NCBI GenBank assembly: GCA_012963775.1
Contig: DTVC01000029.1
Location: 1 to 26,341, forward strand
DNA from: Candidatus Pelagibacter sp.
GTDB taxonomy: Bacteria > Pseudomonadota > Alphaproteobacteria > Pelagibacterales > Pelagibacteraceae
Reading direction: 5' to 3'
Length of the DNA: 26,341 bases
In this document: positions 1 to 7,295 of the stretch, piece by piece
Layout of the letters: every line of letters starts with the position of its first letter
How positions within the stretch are numbered: the first letter of the stretch is position 1
The notes under the pieces: generated by a model
The model's database searches: none
What the model saw: the letters and a program-made list of their open reading frames with translations, nothing else
What the model was told of the DNA's origin: nothing
Program-made: the position numbers and the translations under genes

Positions 1-64
1 TTTCCAGCGAAATCAACCTTTATACATGCAAAGACTCAACGTTAATTCTGAGGTATCATGAAGC

Positions 65-451
65 ATGAAGAAACTTTTTGGATTCGTTATGGTTGGATCA
101 AACGATCTTAATAAATCTGCTAAATTCTATGATGCTGTTTTTGTTCCTCTAGGTATTAAAAAAGTCAAGACTACAGAAAAATACATTGGTTATACCCAAA
201 AAAATAACTTAAACAAAATAGAGTTCTATGTAACCAAGCCTTATAATAAAGAAGTAGCTACTTATGGTAATGGCACAATGATTTCATTTCTAGCTGATTC
301 AACTAAAGCAGTTGATAGCTTTCATTCTAGTGCATTAGAGAATGGTGGTGTTGATGAAGGATTACCAGGAATAAGATCTGACGGAAATTATTATGCTTAT
401 ATACGTGACCCAGACGGTAACAAAATTTGTGCTAAATGTAATTCTAATTAA
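65..451 (+). CDS. VOC-fold (glyoxalase/bleomycin-resistance-like) protein
   Basis: A 128-residue protein, the usual length for a single-domain VOC (vicinal oxygen chelate) protein. What is seen: an N-terminal strand ending in VGSNDL followed by a helix with KFYDAVF, a central segment TYGNGTMISFLA, the helix AVDSFHSSALENGG, and a C-terminal YIRDPDGNKI. These are hallmarks of small soluble glyoxalase-like proteins. The family as a whole includes lyases, dioxygenases and drug-binding proteins, so no substrate can be named. The His that usually opens the first strand is Phe here, and the usual final metal-ligand Glu is not evident, so classical metal-dependent glyoxalase activity is doubtful. The chosen ATG has GAGG at 50-53, 11 bases upstream; an ATG at 58 is in another frame. 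No operon partner is visible inside the window. Confidence 0.85.
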   Translation: MKKLFGFVMVGSNDLNKSAKFYDAVFVPLGIKKVKTTEKYIGYTQKNNLNKIEFYVTKPYNKEVATYGNGTMISFLADSTKAVDSFHSSALENGGVDEGLPGIRSDGNYYAYIRDPDGNKICAKCNSN

Positions 452-618
452 ATGAAAAAACTATCTCTATACCTTCTGCAATTAAGAAAGCACCCAAAAT
501 TAGAGGTCGGATAAACTACATATTAAACCCCTTAAAATTTGGATCCTTAATATCTACTAATAAAATTGCTGAAAGCATATGGCGTGCAAAAAGAAATAAG
601 AATTGATAAGATAATGAA

Positions 619-765
619 ATGAAAAAATTGTCATCAAAAAAGAAAATACGACAAATCCGAATGTTAAATAAAAACATACAAAAGATGAAGCTAAGAAAAA
701 ATAAAAGAGTGAAAGACAAGAAAAAAGCAGCCGAGCGAGAACGTCTGCCGCCAAGGTCACGTTAA
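619..765 (+). CDS. Possible 48-residue very basic small protein
   Basis: An ATG-started frame of 48 codons whose product is mostly Lys and Arg, beginning MKKLSSKKKIRQIR and ending ERERLPPRSR. I do not recognise it. In favour: composition unlike random A+T-rich sequence, for example the GC-richer stretch coding for AERERLPPRSR. Against: no clear ribosome binding site and very short length. The frame upstream (448-606) is in the same phase, separated by stops at 604-609, so this could be the tail of a decayed longer gene. It is convergent with the minus-strand frames at 757-963. Confidence 0.25.
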   Translation: MKKLSSKKKIRQIRMLNKNIQKMKLRKNKRVKDKKKAAERERLPPRSR

Positions 766-767
766 TT

Positions 768-803
768 TAACTCTGCCACCTTTTTTCAACAAACCAGTGT
801 TCT
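768..803 (-). repeat. Direct repeat copy R1 (codes for NTGLLKKGGRVK on minus strand)
   Basis: A 36-bp segment matching 987-1022 at 32 of 36 positions; the two copies are 219 bp apart, exactly 73 codons. Read on the minus strand in the same frame as 823-963, this copy codes for NTGLLKKGGRV and continues to a TGA at 757-759. Of the four differences from the other copy, three fall at synonymous third positions and one changes Thr to Ser, which points to selection on the peptide and not only on the DNA. Confidence 0.7.
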
Positions 804-822
804 GTAAAATATTGATGGTTTC

Positions 823-963
823 CTAACGGGCTCTTTTTTCTAATCCCTTAATACGTCCTGACCAATAAATCTTTTTTGCACCTTTTGAAACTTTTCTATA
901 CTGCATCAATTGTTTCATTGTCAGCTTTCCTGATTTTAATGATTTTTTCTTTTTTGCTTTCAT
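823..963 (-). CDS. Possible 46-residue basic small protein
   Basis: An ATG-started frame of 46 codons beginning MKAKKKKSLKSG and ending IKGLEKRAR, rich in Lys and Arg, with KLTMKQLMQYRKVSKG and KKIYWSG in the middle. I do not recognise the family. It ends in TAG (823-825), and the same frame stays open beyond this stop through the repeat-coded peptide NTGLLKKGGRV to TGA at 757-759. It could therefore be a 46-residue protein, a 68-codon protein with a suppressed or recent nonsense codon, or a decayed gene. No Shine-Dalgarno sequence is visible upstream. It lies between two copies of a 36-bp repeat. Confidence 0.35.
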   Translation of the reverse strand: MKAKKKKSLKSGKLTMKQLMQYRKVSKGAKKIYWSGRIKGLEKRAR

Positions 964-986
964 GTCTAATAATATAATTTTTTATC

Positions 987-1022
987 TAACTCTACCACCC
1001 TTTTTTAACAAACCAGAGTTCT
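987..1022 (-). repeat. Direct repeat copy R2 (codes for NSGLLKKGGRVR on minus strand)
   Basis: The second copy of the 36-bp repeat, 219 bp from R1 and in the same minus-strand frame. It codes for NSGLLKKGGRV, then Arg and TAA at 982-984. Upstream the frame is open through TERK and two in-frame GYS peptides up to the tRNA 3' end, but has no ATG. This is the end of a coding sequence whose beginning is missing, or a small gene with a non-standard start. Confidence 0.65.
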
Positions 1023-1028
1023 TCCTTT

Positions 1029-1059
1029 CTGTATCCGAACTGTATCCAGTACTGTATCC
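1029..1059. repeat. Three short direct repeats CTGTATCC
   Basis: The octamer CTGTATCC occurs at 1029-1036, 1040-1047 and 1052-1059, with unit steps of 11 and 12 bases. It lies 25 bases from the 3' end of tRNA-Gly. On the minus strand the first two units read in phase as GYSTGYS; the third is out of phase. Polymerase slippage, a remnant of an integrase attachment region, or protein-binding iterons are all possible; no function can be assigned. Confidence 0.55.
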
Positions 1060-1083
1060 AAGAAAGGTGAGTGGCTCTATTTT

Positions 1084-1158
1084 TGGAGCGGGAGAAGGGA
1101 ATTGAACCCTCGACCTAAACGTTGGCAACGTTTCGCTCTACCACTGAGCTACTCCCGC
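1084..1158 (-). tRNA. tRNA-Gly (anticodon GCC)
   Basis: On the minus strand the cloverleaf is complete. The acceptor stem GCGGGAG pairs with CUCCCGC. The D arm is GCUC-AGUGGUA-GAGC. The anticodon stem AAACG/CGUUU encloses UUGCCAA with anticodon GCC. The variable loop is AGGUC and the T arm is GAGGG-UUCAAUU-CCCUU. The discriminator is U and CCA is encoded (1084-1086). The sequence 3' of it lacks an obvious terminator and runs directly into the open frame ending at 982. Confidence 0.97.
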
Positions 1159-1171
1159 ATTTCCAAGAAAG

Positions 1172-1200
1172 ATTATAAATCAAGGTTTTTTTATAGGCAA
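1172..1200 (-). promoter_or_regulatory. Sigma-70-type promoter of tRNA-Gly
   Basis: On the minus strand TTGCCT (1195-1200) and a consensus TATAAT (1172-1177) are separated by exactly 17 bases. The predicted transcript starts about 7 bases before the mature tRNA 5' end at 1158. The -10 is perfect and the -35 matches TTGACA at 4 of 6 positions. Confidence 0.65.
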
Positions 1201-1256
1201 GAAATAATATAATTTTTAAGAATAAAGCGTATGGCAGTGTGCCAAAACAGAATTTT

Positions 1257-2804
1257 TTAATTTAAATCATGAAACAAGTTTAAAAAATCTTTATAATTAT
1301 TACTTTTATTGACAGAATCTTTATATATTGGTTTTCTACTTTGATTAATGCTCACAGTTTTTATTGGATTTTTCTTTTTGTAAAATTCTAAACAATCAGG
1401 TTGCCAATTTAAATTACAAAATTCTAACATTTTTTTTATTTCTACTTCTTTATTTTCAACTAAATCTTCATATTTTATTTCATAAATATAGTTGCCAATC
1501 TTATTTTTCCAAAATTGCATTAAATCCCTGTAAATATTTATGTATTTGATGATATTTTTTTCATTGTATGTCCAATCCGTTCTATTGCCACCAAATAAAT
1601 TTTTGTAAATTGATAAACAATTATCTTTAATATTTCTATTAACATGTATTATTTTTGAATTTGGAAAAAGCAATCTAATAAAACCTATCCAAAAAAAGTT
1701 AGAAGGAGCTTTATCAACTATAATTTTATTATTGTTAAAATATTCATAATCTGCACCAAATTTAAAAGATAATTCATTTAAATAACTTTCATTGAAAAAA
1801 GTATTTTGAAAATTTTCACTAAGTAAGTTTTTATAAAAATAAATATTCAAAACTATTGATTCACCAACCCCATAAATTTCTGAATGAGCGGATAATATTT
1901 GATGAATTAACGTTGTTCCCGACCTTGGTAATCCAACAACAAATATTATTTTTTTATTGTATAAATTTTTATTAGTAATTGAATTAAAATCTATATTTTT
2001 AAATATTTCTTTATTCTGTTTTAGAAAACTTTCTTCATATCTTAGAGGATTACTTTTTACTAAACGTTTTTTTTCATCATTTGCTATTTTAAAATATTTA
2101 AAAGCATTATCATAATCTTTTTGATCTTCATAAGATTTACCCAAAGCAAAATACAATGGAAACTTATTAATTTGAAAATATTTTTTATCATTTATTTTTT
2201 TTATCATTTCTTGCTGATGTTCTTTGCTAGTTGAATAATCAATTAAATTACTATAATTATAATCAGCTACGAATAATTCTGGTTTTTCTTTAATAGCTAT
2301 TTTTAATAATTTTTTTGCTAATTCAAATTCACCATAAATTGAATAAACATTTGCTAATCTAATAATAATATTTTTAAAATATGGATCTTTTTGATAAATT
2401 TTTTCAAAAATTTTAATAGCTTCTTGATAATTATTTTGATCTAATTTTAATTCGCCATAATTTCTCAAACCAAACAAATCATTAGGATCAATATTCAATG
2501 CATTCTTTAATAATTCCTCGGATTTTGAAAGATTGTTTATTTTTCTATACACTCCACCTAAATTGACCAAAATATTTATGTTATTTGGATCTCTTTCAAG
2601 TGCTTTTAAATAAACCTTCTCAGCATGATAAAGTTTACCTTGCATTTCAAGTGACAAACCTAAAAAATTGCTAAATGCCGTAATTTGGGGATATTTTGAA
2701 ATTAATTTGCTAGTTCTTTTAATCAGTTCATTATGATTCCCAATTTTTAGTAAAAAACTTAAATTTTTTATTTCTGACTCTAGTAGTTTTAAATTTTTAT
2801 CCAT
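1257..2804 (-). CDS. TPR-repeat sulfotransferase (paralogue 1)
   Basis: A 515-residue two-part protein. Residues about 40-180 carry degenerate tetratricopeptide repeats with the A-x3-Y/L...P-x2 pattern, for example HAEKVYLKALERDPNN and KSEELLKNALNIDPND. From about residue 285 a PAPS-dependent sulfotransferase domain follows: GLPRSGTTL near 291-299 is the 5'-phosphosulfate loop, then DKAPSNFFWIGFI, and IIHVNRNIKDNCLSIYKN supplies the Arg/Ser contacts to the 3'-phosphate. The layout resembles bacterial relatives of tyrosylprotein sulfotransferases; the acceptor (protein, glycan or lipid) is unknown. There is no signal peptide or membrane segment. The gene is divergent from the Lon N-domain gene with only 43 bp between. 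It has the same length and architecture as the gene at 24097-25644. Confidence 0.88.
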   Translation of the reverse strand: MDKNLKLLESEIKNLSFLLKIGNHNELIKRTSKLISKYPQITAFSNFLGLSLEMQGKLYHAEKVYLKALERDPNNINILVNLGGVYRKINNLSKSEELLKNALNIDPNDLFGLRNYGELKLDQNNYQEAIKIFEKIYQKDPYFKNIIIRLANVYSIYGEFELAKKLLKIAIKEKPELFVADYNYSNLIDYSTSKEHQQEMIKKINDKKYFQINKFPLYFALGKSYEDQKDYDNAFKYFKIANDEKKRLVKSNPLRYEESFLKQNKEIFKNIDFNSITNKNLYNKKIIFVVGLPRSGTTLIHQILSAHSEIYGVGESIVLNIYFYKNLLSENFQNTFFNESYLNELSFKFGADYEYFNNNKIIVDKAPSNFFWIGFIRLLFPNSKIIHVNRNIKDNCLSIYKNLFGGNRTDWTYNEKNIIKYINIYRDLMQFWKNKIGNYIYEIKYEDLVENKEVEIKKMLEFCNLNWQPDCLEFYKKKNPIKTVSINQSRKPIYKDSVNKSNNYKDFLNLFHDLN

Positions 2805-2847
2805 TTTAAAGAAATTAGAATATAATATTGTTAAATATAAATATTAT

Positions 2848-3480
2848 ATGAAACAGCTACCAAAAACTATTTCAATTTTTCCGTTATCAAATTTTATTTT
2901 TTTTCCTCAAACAACTGTTCCTCTAAATATTTTTGAACCAAGATACATTCAGATGGTTGATGATGCAATGAAAGCAGATAGGATAATAGGAATGGTACAA
3001 CCAAAAAAAACTAATCAAACTATTCCAATTTTATATAATGTTGGATGTGCTGGCAAAATTACAAGTTTTAATGAAACAGAAGATGGAGGGTATTTAATTG
3101 TTTTAGATGGAATTAGTCGTTTCAAAATTTTAGAAGAGTTAAATAATGATAAGCTCTATAGAGAATGCAAAGTAAATTTTGATAAATTCTCAAATGATAT
3201 AAATAATCAAAAAGAAGAAATTAAGTTTTCTGATTTAGAGCTAATATTTAAAAATTTAAAATCTTTATTTAACAAACAAGGCTATACAATTAATTGGAAA
3301 GAACTTGAAAAACGAAGCTTAGATCAAACAATAAATACTCTTTCAATGGCTTCTCCTTTTTCATTAGAAGAAAAACAGGTTTTGTTGGAAACTATTAATT
3401 TAAATGAAAGAAAACAAAAATTAGAAGAAATATTAAAAACTTATACTCTCGATAATTTTAGCAACAAAACACTTCAGTAA
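2848..3480 (+). CDS. Lon N-terminal (substrate-binding) domain protein
   Basis: A 210-residue protein with only the Lon N-domain and no ATPase or protease part. The opening ISIFPLSNFIFFPQTTVPL and NIFEPRYIQMVDDAM match the LON substrate-binding domain signature. They are followed by IGMVQP, the strand VGCAGKI, YLIVLDGISRFKI, and a helical C-terminus with SLEEKQVLLE. Stand-alone proteins of this type are widespread in alphaproteobacteria; they probably bind unfolded or specific proteins, but their role is not settled. A TATAAT at 2821-2826 sits 22 bases before the ATG and could be its -10. The stop lies 2 bp from the stop of the convergent UbiH-like gene. Confidence 0.88.
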   Translation: MKQLPKTISIFPLSNFIFFPQTTVPLNIFEPRYIQMVDDAMKADRIIGMVQPKKTNQTIPILYNVGCAGKITSFNETEDGGYLIVLDGISRFKILEELNNDKLYRECKVNFDKFSNDINNQKEEIKFSDLELIFKNLKSLFNKQGYTINWKELEKRSLDQTINTLSMASPFSLEEKQVLLETINLNERKQKLEEILKTYTLDNFSNKTLQ

Positions 3481-3482
3481 AT

Positions 3483-4574
3483 TTATAAAGCAAGACCTTG
3501 ATCAGCAAATTTAGAAATATATTTATTAAAAAGATTATTTTTTCCTAGATACTTTAATATTTCCTTAGAGTAATTATTGCCATATTTATTATCAAACTTA
3601 AAAAACTCATGAATAAAATTAATTCCTGAAGAAAAAATATAATTTAGATGTTTTGTTTTTGATTCAAATTCTTTCAATATTGATGAATCTAAAGGTAAAC
3701 CAAGATCTATTTTTTCATCAATTAAATCTGACAATATTTTTATATCTCTCAAAGTCATGTTAAATCCTTGACCTGCCAGAGGATGAATATTGTGAAGATT
3801 ATCACCAAAACATAATATGTTTTTATGATAATATTTTCTAAGAATTGAAAATTTTAAATTATATTTTTCAAAATTTTTAAAAGAATTAATTTTGTAATAT
3901 TTATTATATTTAATAATAAGTTCTTTTATTTCTTTTTCTGATTTACTTTTTTTTTCATCCAAAACGGAAAAAACTATTGAAGTTTCAGTATTAGAATAAG
4001 GTAAAAAAGCAAGTGGACCACAACTAGTAAAAATTTGAACAGCTTTATTATTTATACATTTTTGATGCTTAACAATTGTAGTAAATGCAACACTTTTATA
4101 ATCCTTAGTAATTCTTTTAAAAAAAATTTTTTTTGAAATTTTATTTTGTGTTTCTGAGTTAATAATTAAATCGAATTTATTATTTTCTATTATTTCATCA
4201 TAAAATGATTTTTTTATTTTAATTTTTTTTATAAATTTATTTTTTTTTATATCCTTTTGAACTAATTCATATAGCTCACTATGTTTAACTATAAAAAACA
4301 ATTGACTATCAGTAGATTTAAAATTTAATATTTCTTCAATTTGATTTAATTCATTAAAGATTTGAATATAATTAATTGGCCAGCTAATTTTTTTAATATC
4401 TATAATATTAGATTTAAAAAAATCAAAATTATTCTTTGAAATCCCAATAGTTCTTGAAGTAGATTTCTTTGTTTTTTTTGACTCAAAACACACAGATATG
4501 CTAATATTTTTATTAGCTAAAATTTTTGCTAAAACTAAATTAGTTAATCCATCGCCAATTAAACAAATATTCAT
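3483..4574 (-). CDS. UbiH/UbiF/Coq6-family FAD hydroxylase
   Basis: A 363-residue flavoprotein hydroxylase of the ubiquinone-biosynthesis type, expected to hydroxylate the polyprenyl-phenol ring at the inner membrane. The second FAD motif is clear near residues 255-275: CFGDNLHNIHPLAGQGFNM, matching GD-x2-H-x3-P-x2-G-x-G-x-N. The N-terminal nucleotide fold MNICLIGDGLTNLVLAK is present, but the third Gly of GxGxxG is Asn. The product is somewhat shorter than typical members (about 390 residues) and very Lys-rich. It is divergent from ftsK, with 66 bp between. Which ring position is modified cannot be told from sequence. Other group A flavin hydroxylases are possible, but the ftsK-lolA context fits ubiquinone biosynthesis. 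Confidence 0.82.
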   Translation of the reverse strand: MNICLIGDGLTNLVLAKILANKNISISVCFESKKTKKSTSRTIGISKNNFDFFKSNIIDIKKISWPINYIQIFNELNQIEEILNFKSTDSQLFFIVKHSELYELVQKDIKKNKFIKKIKIKKSFYDEIIENNKFDLIINSETQNKISKKIFFKRITKDYKSVAFTTIVKHQKCINNKAVQIFTSCGPLAFLPYSNTETSIVFSVLDEKKSKSEKEIKELIIKYNKYYKINSFKNFEKYNLKFSILRKYYHKNILCFGDNLHNIHPLAGQGFNMTLRDIKILSDLIDEKIDLGLPLDSSILKEFESKTKHLNYIFSSGINFIHEFFKFDNKYGNNYSKEILKYLGKNNLFNKYISKFADQGLAL

Positions 4575-4640
4575 AATTAAAATTTAATTTTAACAATAAT
4601 TATTAAATGATACAAAGTTACAAAATAGATTCATAATAAA

Positions 4641-6740
4641 ATGAATATAAATAATATAGCAAATAAAACCCTTGATTTTACTGTAAAAAGGATTGCTGAA
4701 CTTACAGGTATATTATTAGTTGTTTTATCAATATTGCTATTTATTTCATTAGTTGGTTATTACCCGAAAGATCCAAATTTTATTTTTTCTGACCCTACTG
4801 AAAAGATAAGAAATATTTTAGGATTTAGGGGTAGCTTTGTTTCAGATTTGTTTTTTCAATCCATTGGATTGATTTCAATTTTAGTATCAATAACTATTTT
4901 TTTTACTGGAATTAATCTTTTTAGAATAAAAAAATTTTTATTAATTTTAGAAAATTTATTTTACACTGTTTTGTACTCTATTTTAGGTTCGTTGTTTTTT
5001 TCTACATTTTATCCAGATGCTTTCTGGCTTATAAATAATGGTAATGGCGGATTTATAGGAAAATTTTTACAAGAAAGTTTTTTATCATCCTTAATCAATA
5101 TAAACAAAAATGTTTTTTATTACCTGCTGATTTTCTTAATTTTATTTATCTTCTTAATAAGCATTAATTTTAGTATTAAATATTTATTTAATTTACTTAA
5201 AAAACTTTTCGGTTTTATTAAAAATTTAAATAATAAAACAGATGACTTTGGTGGAGAAGCTGTAGACAACTATAAAACAGAAATCAAACCTAGTGAAATA
5301 TTAGTTCAAGAGGATTTGCCATTTAATACAAATGTCTCTGAATCAAAAAATACAAGGCAAAAATTTAAATTACCTTCTATAGATTTTTTAAAAAAACCTA
5401 CTAAAGAAGAAAGGGATAAAAATATATCTGAAGATAAAATTGATGAGAGTTTATTAGAAAAGATTTTGTTAGATTTTGGAGTTGAGGGAAAAATAAAAAA
5501 AGTAAGTCGAGGGCCTGTAGTTACTTTAAATGAGTTCGAGCCTGCTGCAGGAGTTAAAGTTTCAAAAATTATTAATTTGTCTGAAGATATTGCAAGGAAT
5601 ACAAGTTCCAAATCCGCTAGAATTTCTATAATCCCTGGAAGCAGTACTATTGGTATTGAACTACCTAATTCATCAAGAGAAAATGTTTATTTAAGTGAAA
5701 TTATTTCCAGTACAAATTTTTTAAAAAGAGATACCGATCTTCCAATTGCTTTAGGAAAAAGTATTTCTGGTATTCCTATAATAGATGATTTGACTTCAAT
5801 GCGTCATTTATTAATTGCTGGAACAACAGGATCTGGAAAATCTATTTATATAAATACAATTATATTGTCTCTTCTTTACAAGCATACCCCTGATAAATGT
5901 AAATTTATTTTAATTGATCCTAAAATGCTTGAGCTATCAACTTATGAAGGAATACCTCATTTATTATGTCCAGTTATAACTGAAGCAAAAAAAGCAGCAT
6001 CAGTATTGGGTTGGGTCGTCAAAGAAATGGAAAGCAGATATAGATTAATGACTAGAGAGGGTGTTAAAAATATTGATGGATACAATTCAAAACATAAGCT
6101 CGCTATGCCCTACATTGTTGTAATTGTAGATGAGATGTCAGACTTAATGCTTGTTGCTGGAAAAGAAATTGAAGGATATGTTCAAAAACTTTCACAAATG
6201 GCAAGAGCCGCAGGCATCCATATTATCATGGCAACTCAAAGACCTAGTGTAGATGTAATAACTGGAACAATTAAAGCAAATTTCCCAACTAGGATATCTT
6301 TTCAAGTAACTTCGAAAATTGATAGTAGAACTATTCTTGGTGAACAAGGTGCAGAACAACTACTTGGCAAAGGCGACATGCTTTATATGTCTTCAGCAAA
6401 CAGAATTGTTAGAATTCATGCACCCTATGTATCTGAAAATGAAATTGAAAAAATTAATAATTTTTTAAGATCACAAGCTGAACCAAATTATGTGGATGAA
6501 ATATTAAATTTTGCTGCTGAAAAAGAAACTAGTTTAAGTTTGCTTGATAATGAAAATCAAGATGAATTATATAAAACTGCGCTTGAAATAGTGAAATCAG
6601 AAGGTAAAGCTTCTACTTCGTTTTTGCAAAGAAAACTTCAAATAGGTTATAACCGTGCTGCAAGGATCATTGACATGATGGAAATAAATGGAGAAGTCAG
6701 TAAAGCTAATCATGTAGGCAAAAGAGAAGTGCTTAAATGA
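4641..6740 (+). CDS. ftsK: DNA translocase FtsK
   Basis: A 699-residue septal DNA pump that clears and aligns chromosome termini at division. Several hydrophobic membrane segments fill roughly residues 18-185, for example GILLVVLSILLFISLVGYY and YYLLIFLILFIFLISINF. A short charged linker follows, then the motor. GTTGSGKS (Walker A) lies at about 394-401 and IVVIVDEMSDLM (Walker B) near 495, with ATQRPSVDVITG and NFPTRISFQV after it. The C-terminal gamma winged-helix domain (about 635-699, with TSFLQRKLQIGYNRAARII) is the part that reads KOPS sites and contacts XerD in characterised homologues. The linker is short compared with E. coli FtsK, as in other streamlined genomes. Its stop overlaps the lolA start by 4 bp (ATGA). 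Confidence 0.97.
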   Translation: MNINNIANKTLDFTVKRIAELTGILLVVLSILLFISLVGYYPKDPNFIFSDPTEKIRNILGFRGSFVSDLFFQSIGLISILVSITIFFTGINLFRIKKFLLILENLFYTVLYSILGSLFFSTFYPDAFWLINNGNGGFIGKFLQESFLSSLININKNVFYYLLIFLILFIFLISINFSIKYLFNLLKKLFGFIKNLNNKTDDFGGEAVDNYKTEIKPSEILVQEDLPFNTNVSESKNTRQKFKLPSIDFLKKPTKEERDKNISEDKIDESLLEKILLDFGVEGKIKKVSRGPVVTLNEFEPAAGVKVSKIINLSEDIARNTSSKSARISIIPGSSTIGIELPNSSRENVYLSEIISSTNFLKRDTDLPIALGKSISGIPIIDDLTSMRHLLIAGTTGSGKSIYINTIILSLLYKHTPDKCKFILIDPKMLELSTYEGIPHLLCPVITEAKKAASVLGWVVKEMESRYRLMTREGVKNIDGYNSKHKLAMPYIVVIVDEMSDLMLVAGKEIEGYVQKLSQMARAAGIHIIMATQRPSVDVITGTIKANFPTRISFQVTSKIDSRTILGEQGAEQLLGKGDMLYMSSANRIVRIHAPYVSENEIEKINNFLRSQAEPNYVDEILNFAAEKETSLSLLDNENQDELYKTALEIVKSEGKASTSFLQRKLQIGYNRAARIIDMMEINGEVSKANHVGKREVLK

Positions 6741-7288
6741 TTAAAAGAATCATTATTTTTATATTAATTATTAATATTAATACTTTTGCTGAAGCTTCAA
6801 TTAAAGATGAAATAATTTTAAATTTTAAAAAAATTAATAATTTAAGTTTTAATTTTAAGCAAAATATTAATGAAAATATAGAAGAAGGAAATTGTATTAT
6901 TCAATATCCAAAAAAAATTTATTGTAATTATGATAATTTTAAAAAGAAAATTATTGTTTCAAATGGTAAATCACTTGTAATCAAAAATCAGGCTTCAAAA
7001 CAATATTTTATTTACCCACTTGATAAAACTCCTATGGAATTGATTTTAAATAAAAATTACTTAATTGAACAAATGCAAAAGTTAGATGGAAAGATAATCG
7101 ATGATAAATATTTTACTTTTTCCATAGAAAACAAAGGTAATAAAATAAATATTTTTTTTGACAAAAATTCTTATGATTTAATGGGCTGGCAAACCGAAGA
7201 CATTTATCAAAATTTAGTTATTACCTTTATTTATAATATTGAAAAAAATAAAAATATTGATCAAAAATTTTTTAGATTACCTAAATGA
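6737..7288 (+). CDS. lolA: Outer-membrane lipoprotein carrier protein LolA
   Basis: A 183-residue periplasmic protein with an N-terminal signal peptide (Lys-Arg, then IIIFILIININTFAEA, likely cleaved after residue 20-21). The body matches LolA: LSFNFKQNINENIEEGNCIIQ, the YPKKIYCNYD strand pair, VSNGKSLVI, a YPLDKTPMELIL segment and YDLMGWQTED. LolA shuttles lipoproteins from LolCDE to the outer membrane. Translational coupling to ftsK (4-bp overlap) repeats an ftsK-lolA pairing common in alphaproteobacteria and supports the call, since LolA sequences diverge quickly. It ends 7 bp from the convergent GNAT gene with no clear terminator hairpin between. Confidence 0.85.
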   Translation: MIKRIIIFILIININTFAEASIKDEIILNFKKINNLSFNFKQNINENIEEGNCIIQYPKKIYCNYDNFKKKIIVSNGKSLVIKNQASKQYFIYPLDKTPMELILNKNYLIEQMQKLDGKIIDDKYFTFSIENKGNKINIFFDKNSYDLMGWQTEDIYQNLVITFIYNIEKNKNIDQKFFRLPK

Positions 7289-7295
7289 AATAATT

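Larger units (their letters stand above)
452..1083. other. Gene-poor tRNA-adjacent region with small open frames and a duplicated motif
   Basis: About 630 bp between the VOC gene and tRNA-Gly without an ordinary gene. It holds a frame open at 448-606 with no ATG at its head, a basic 48-codon frame (619-765, plus), a basic 46-codon frame (823-963, minus), a 36-bp direct repeat (768-803 and 987-1022) and three copies of CTGTATCC (1029-1059). On the minus strand one reading frame runs from the tRNA 3' end to 757 broken by only two stops (982-984 and 823-825). DNA 3' of tRNA genes is a common place for integration and decay of mobile elements, so this may be a degraded insert; that is inference. 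Confidence 0.5.

Noticed and set aside
516..760. Two 67-codon minus-strand frames rich in Phe and Leu
   Set aside because: Their Phe/Leu/Ser content is simply the complement of Lys-rich plus-strand codons; no start signal or family resemblance.
1232..1258. Hairpin TGGCA-GTG-TGCCA followed by a T run as a terminator
   Set aside because: Stem of 5 bp, and the T run lies 8 bases away on the plus strand where no upstream gene ends; on the minus strand no T run follows.
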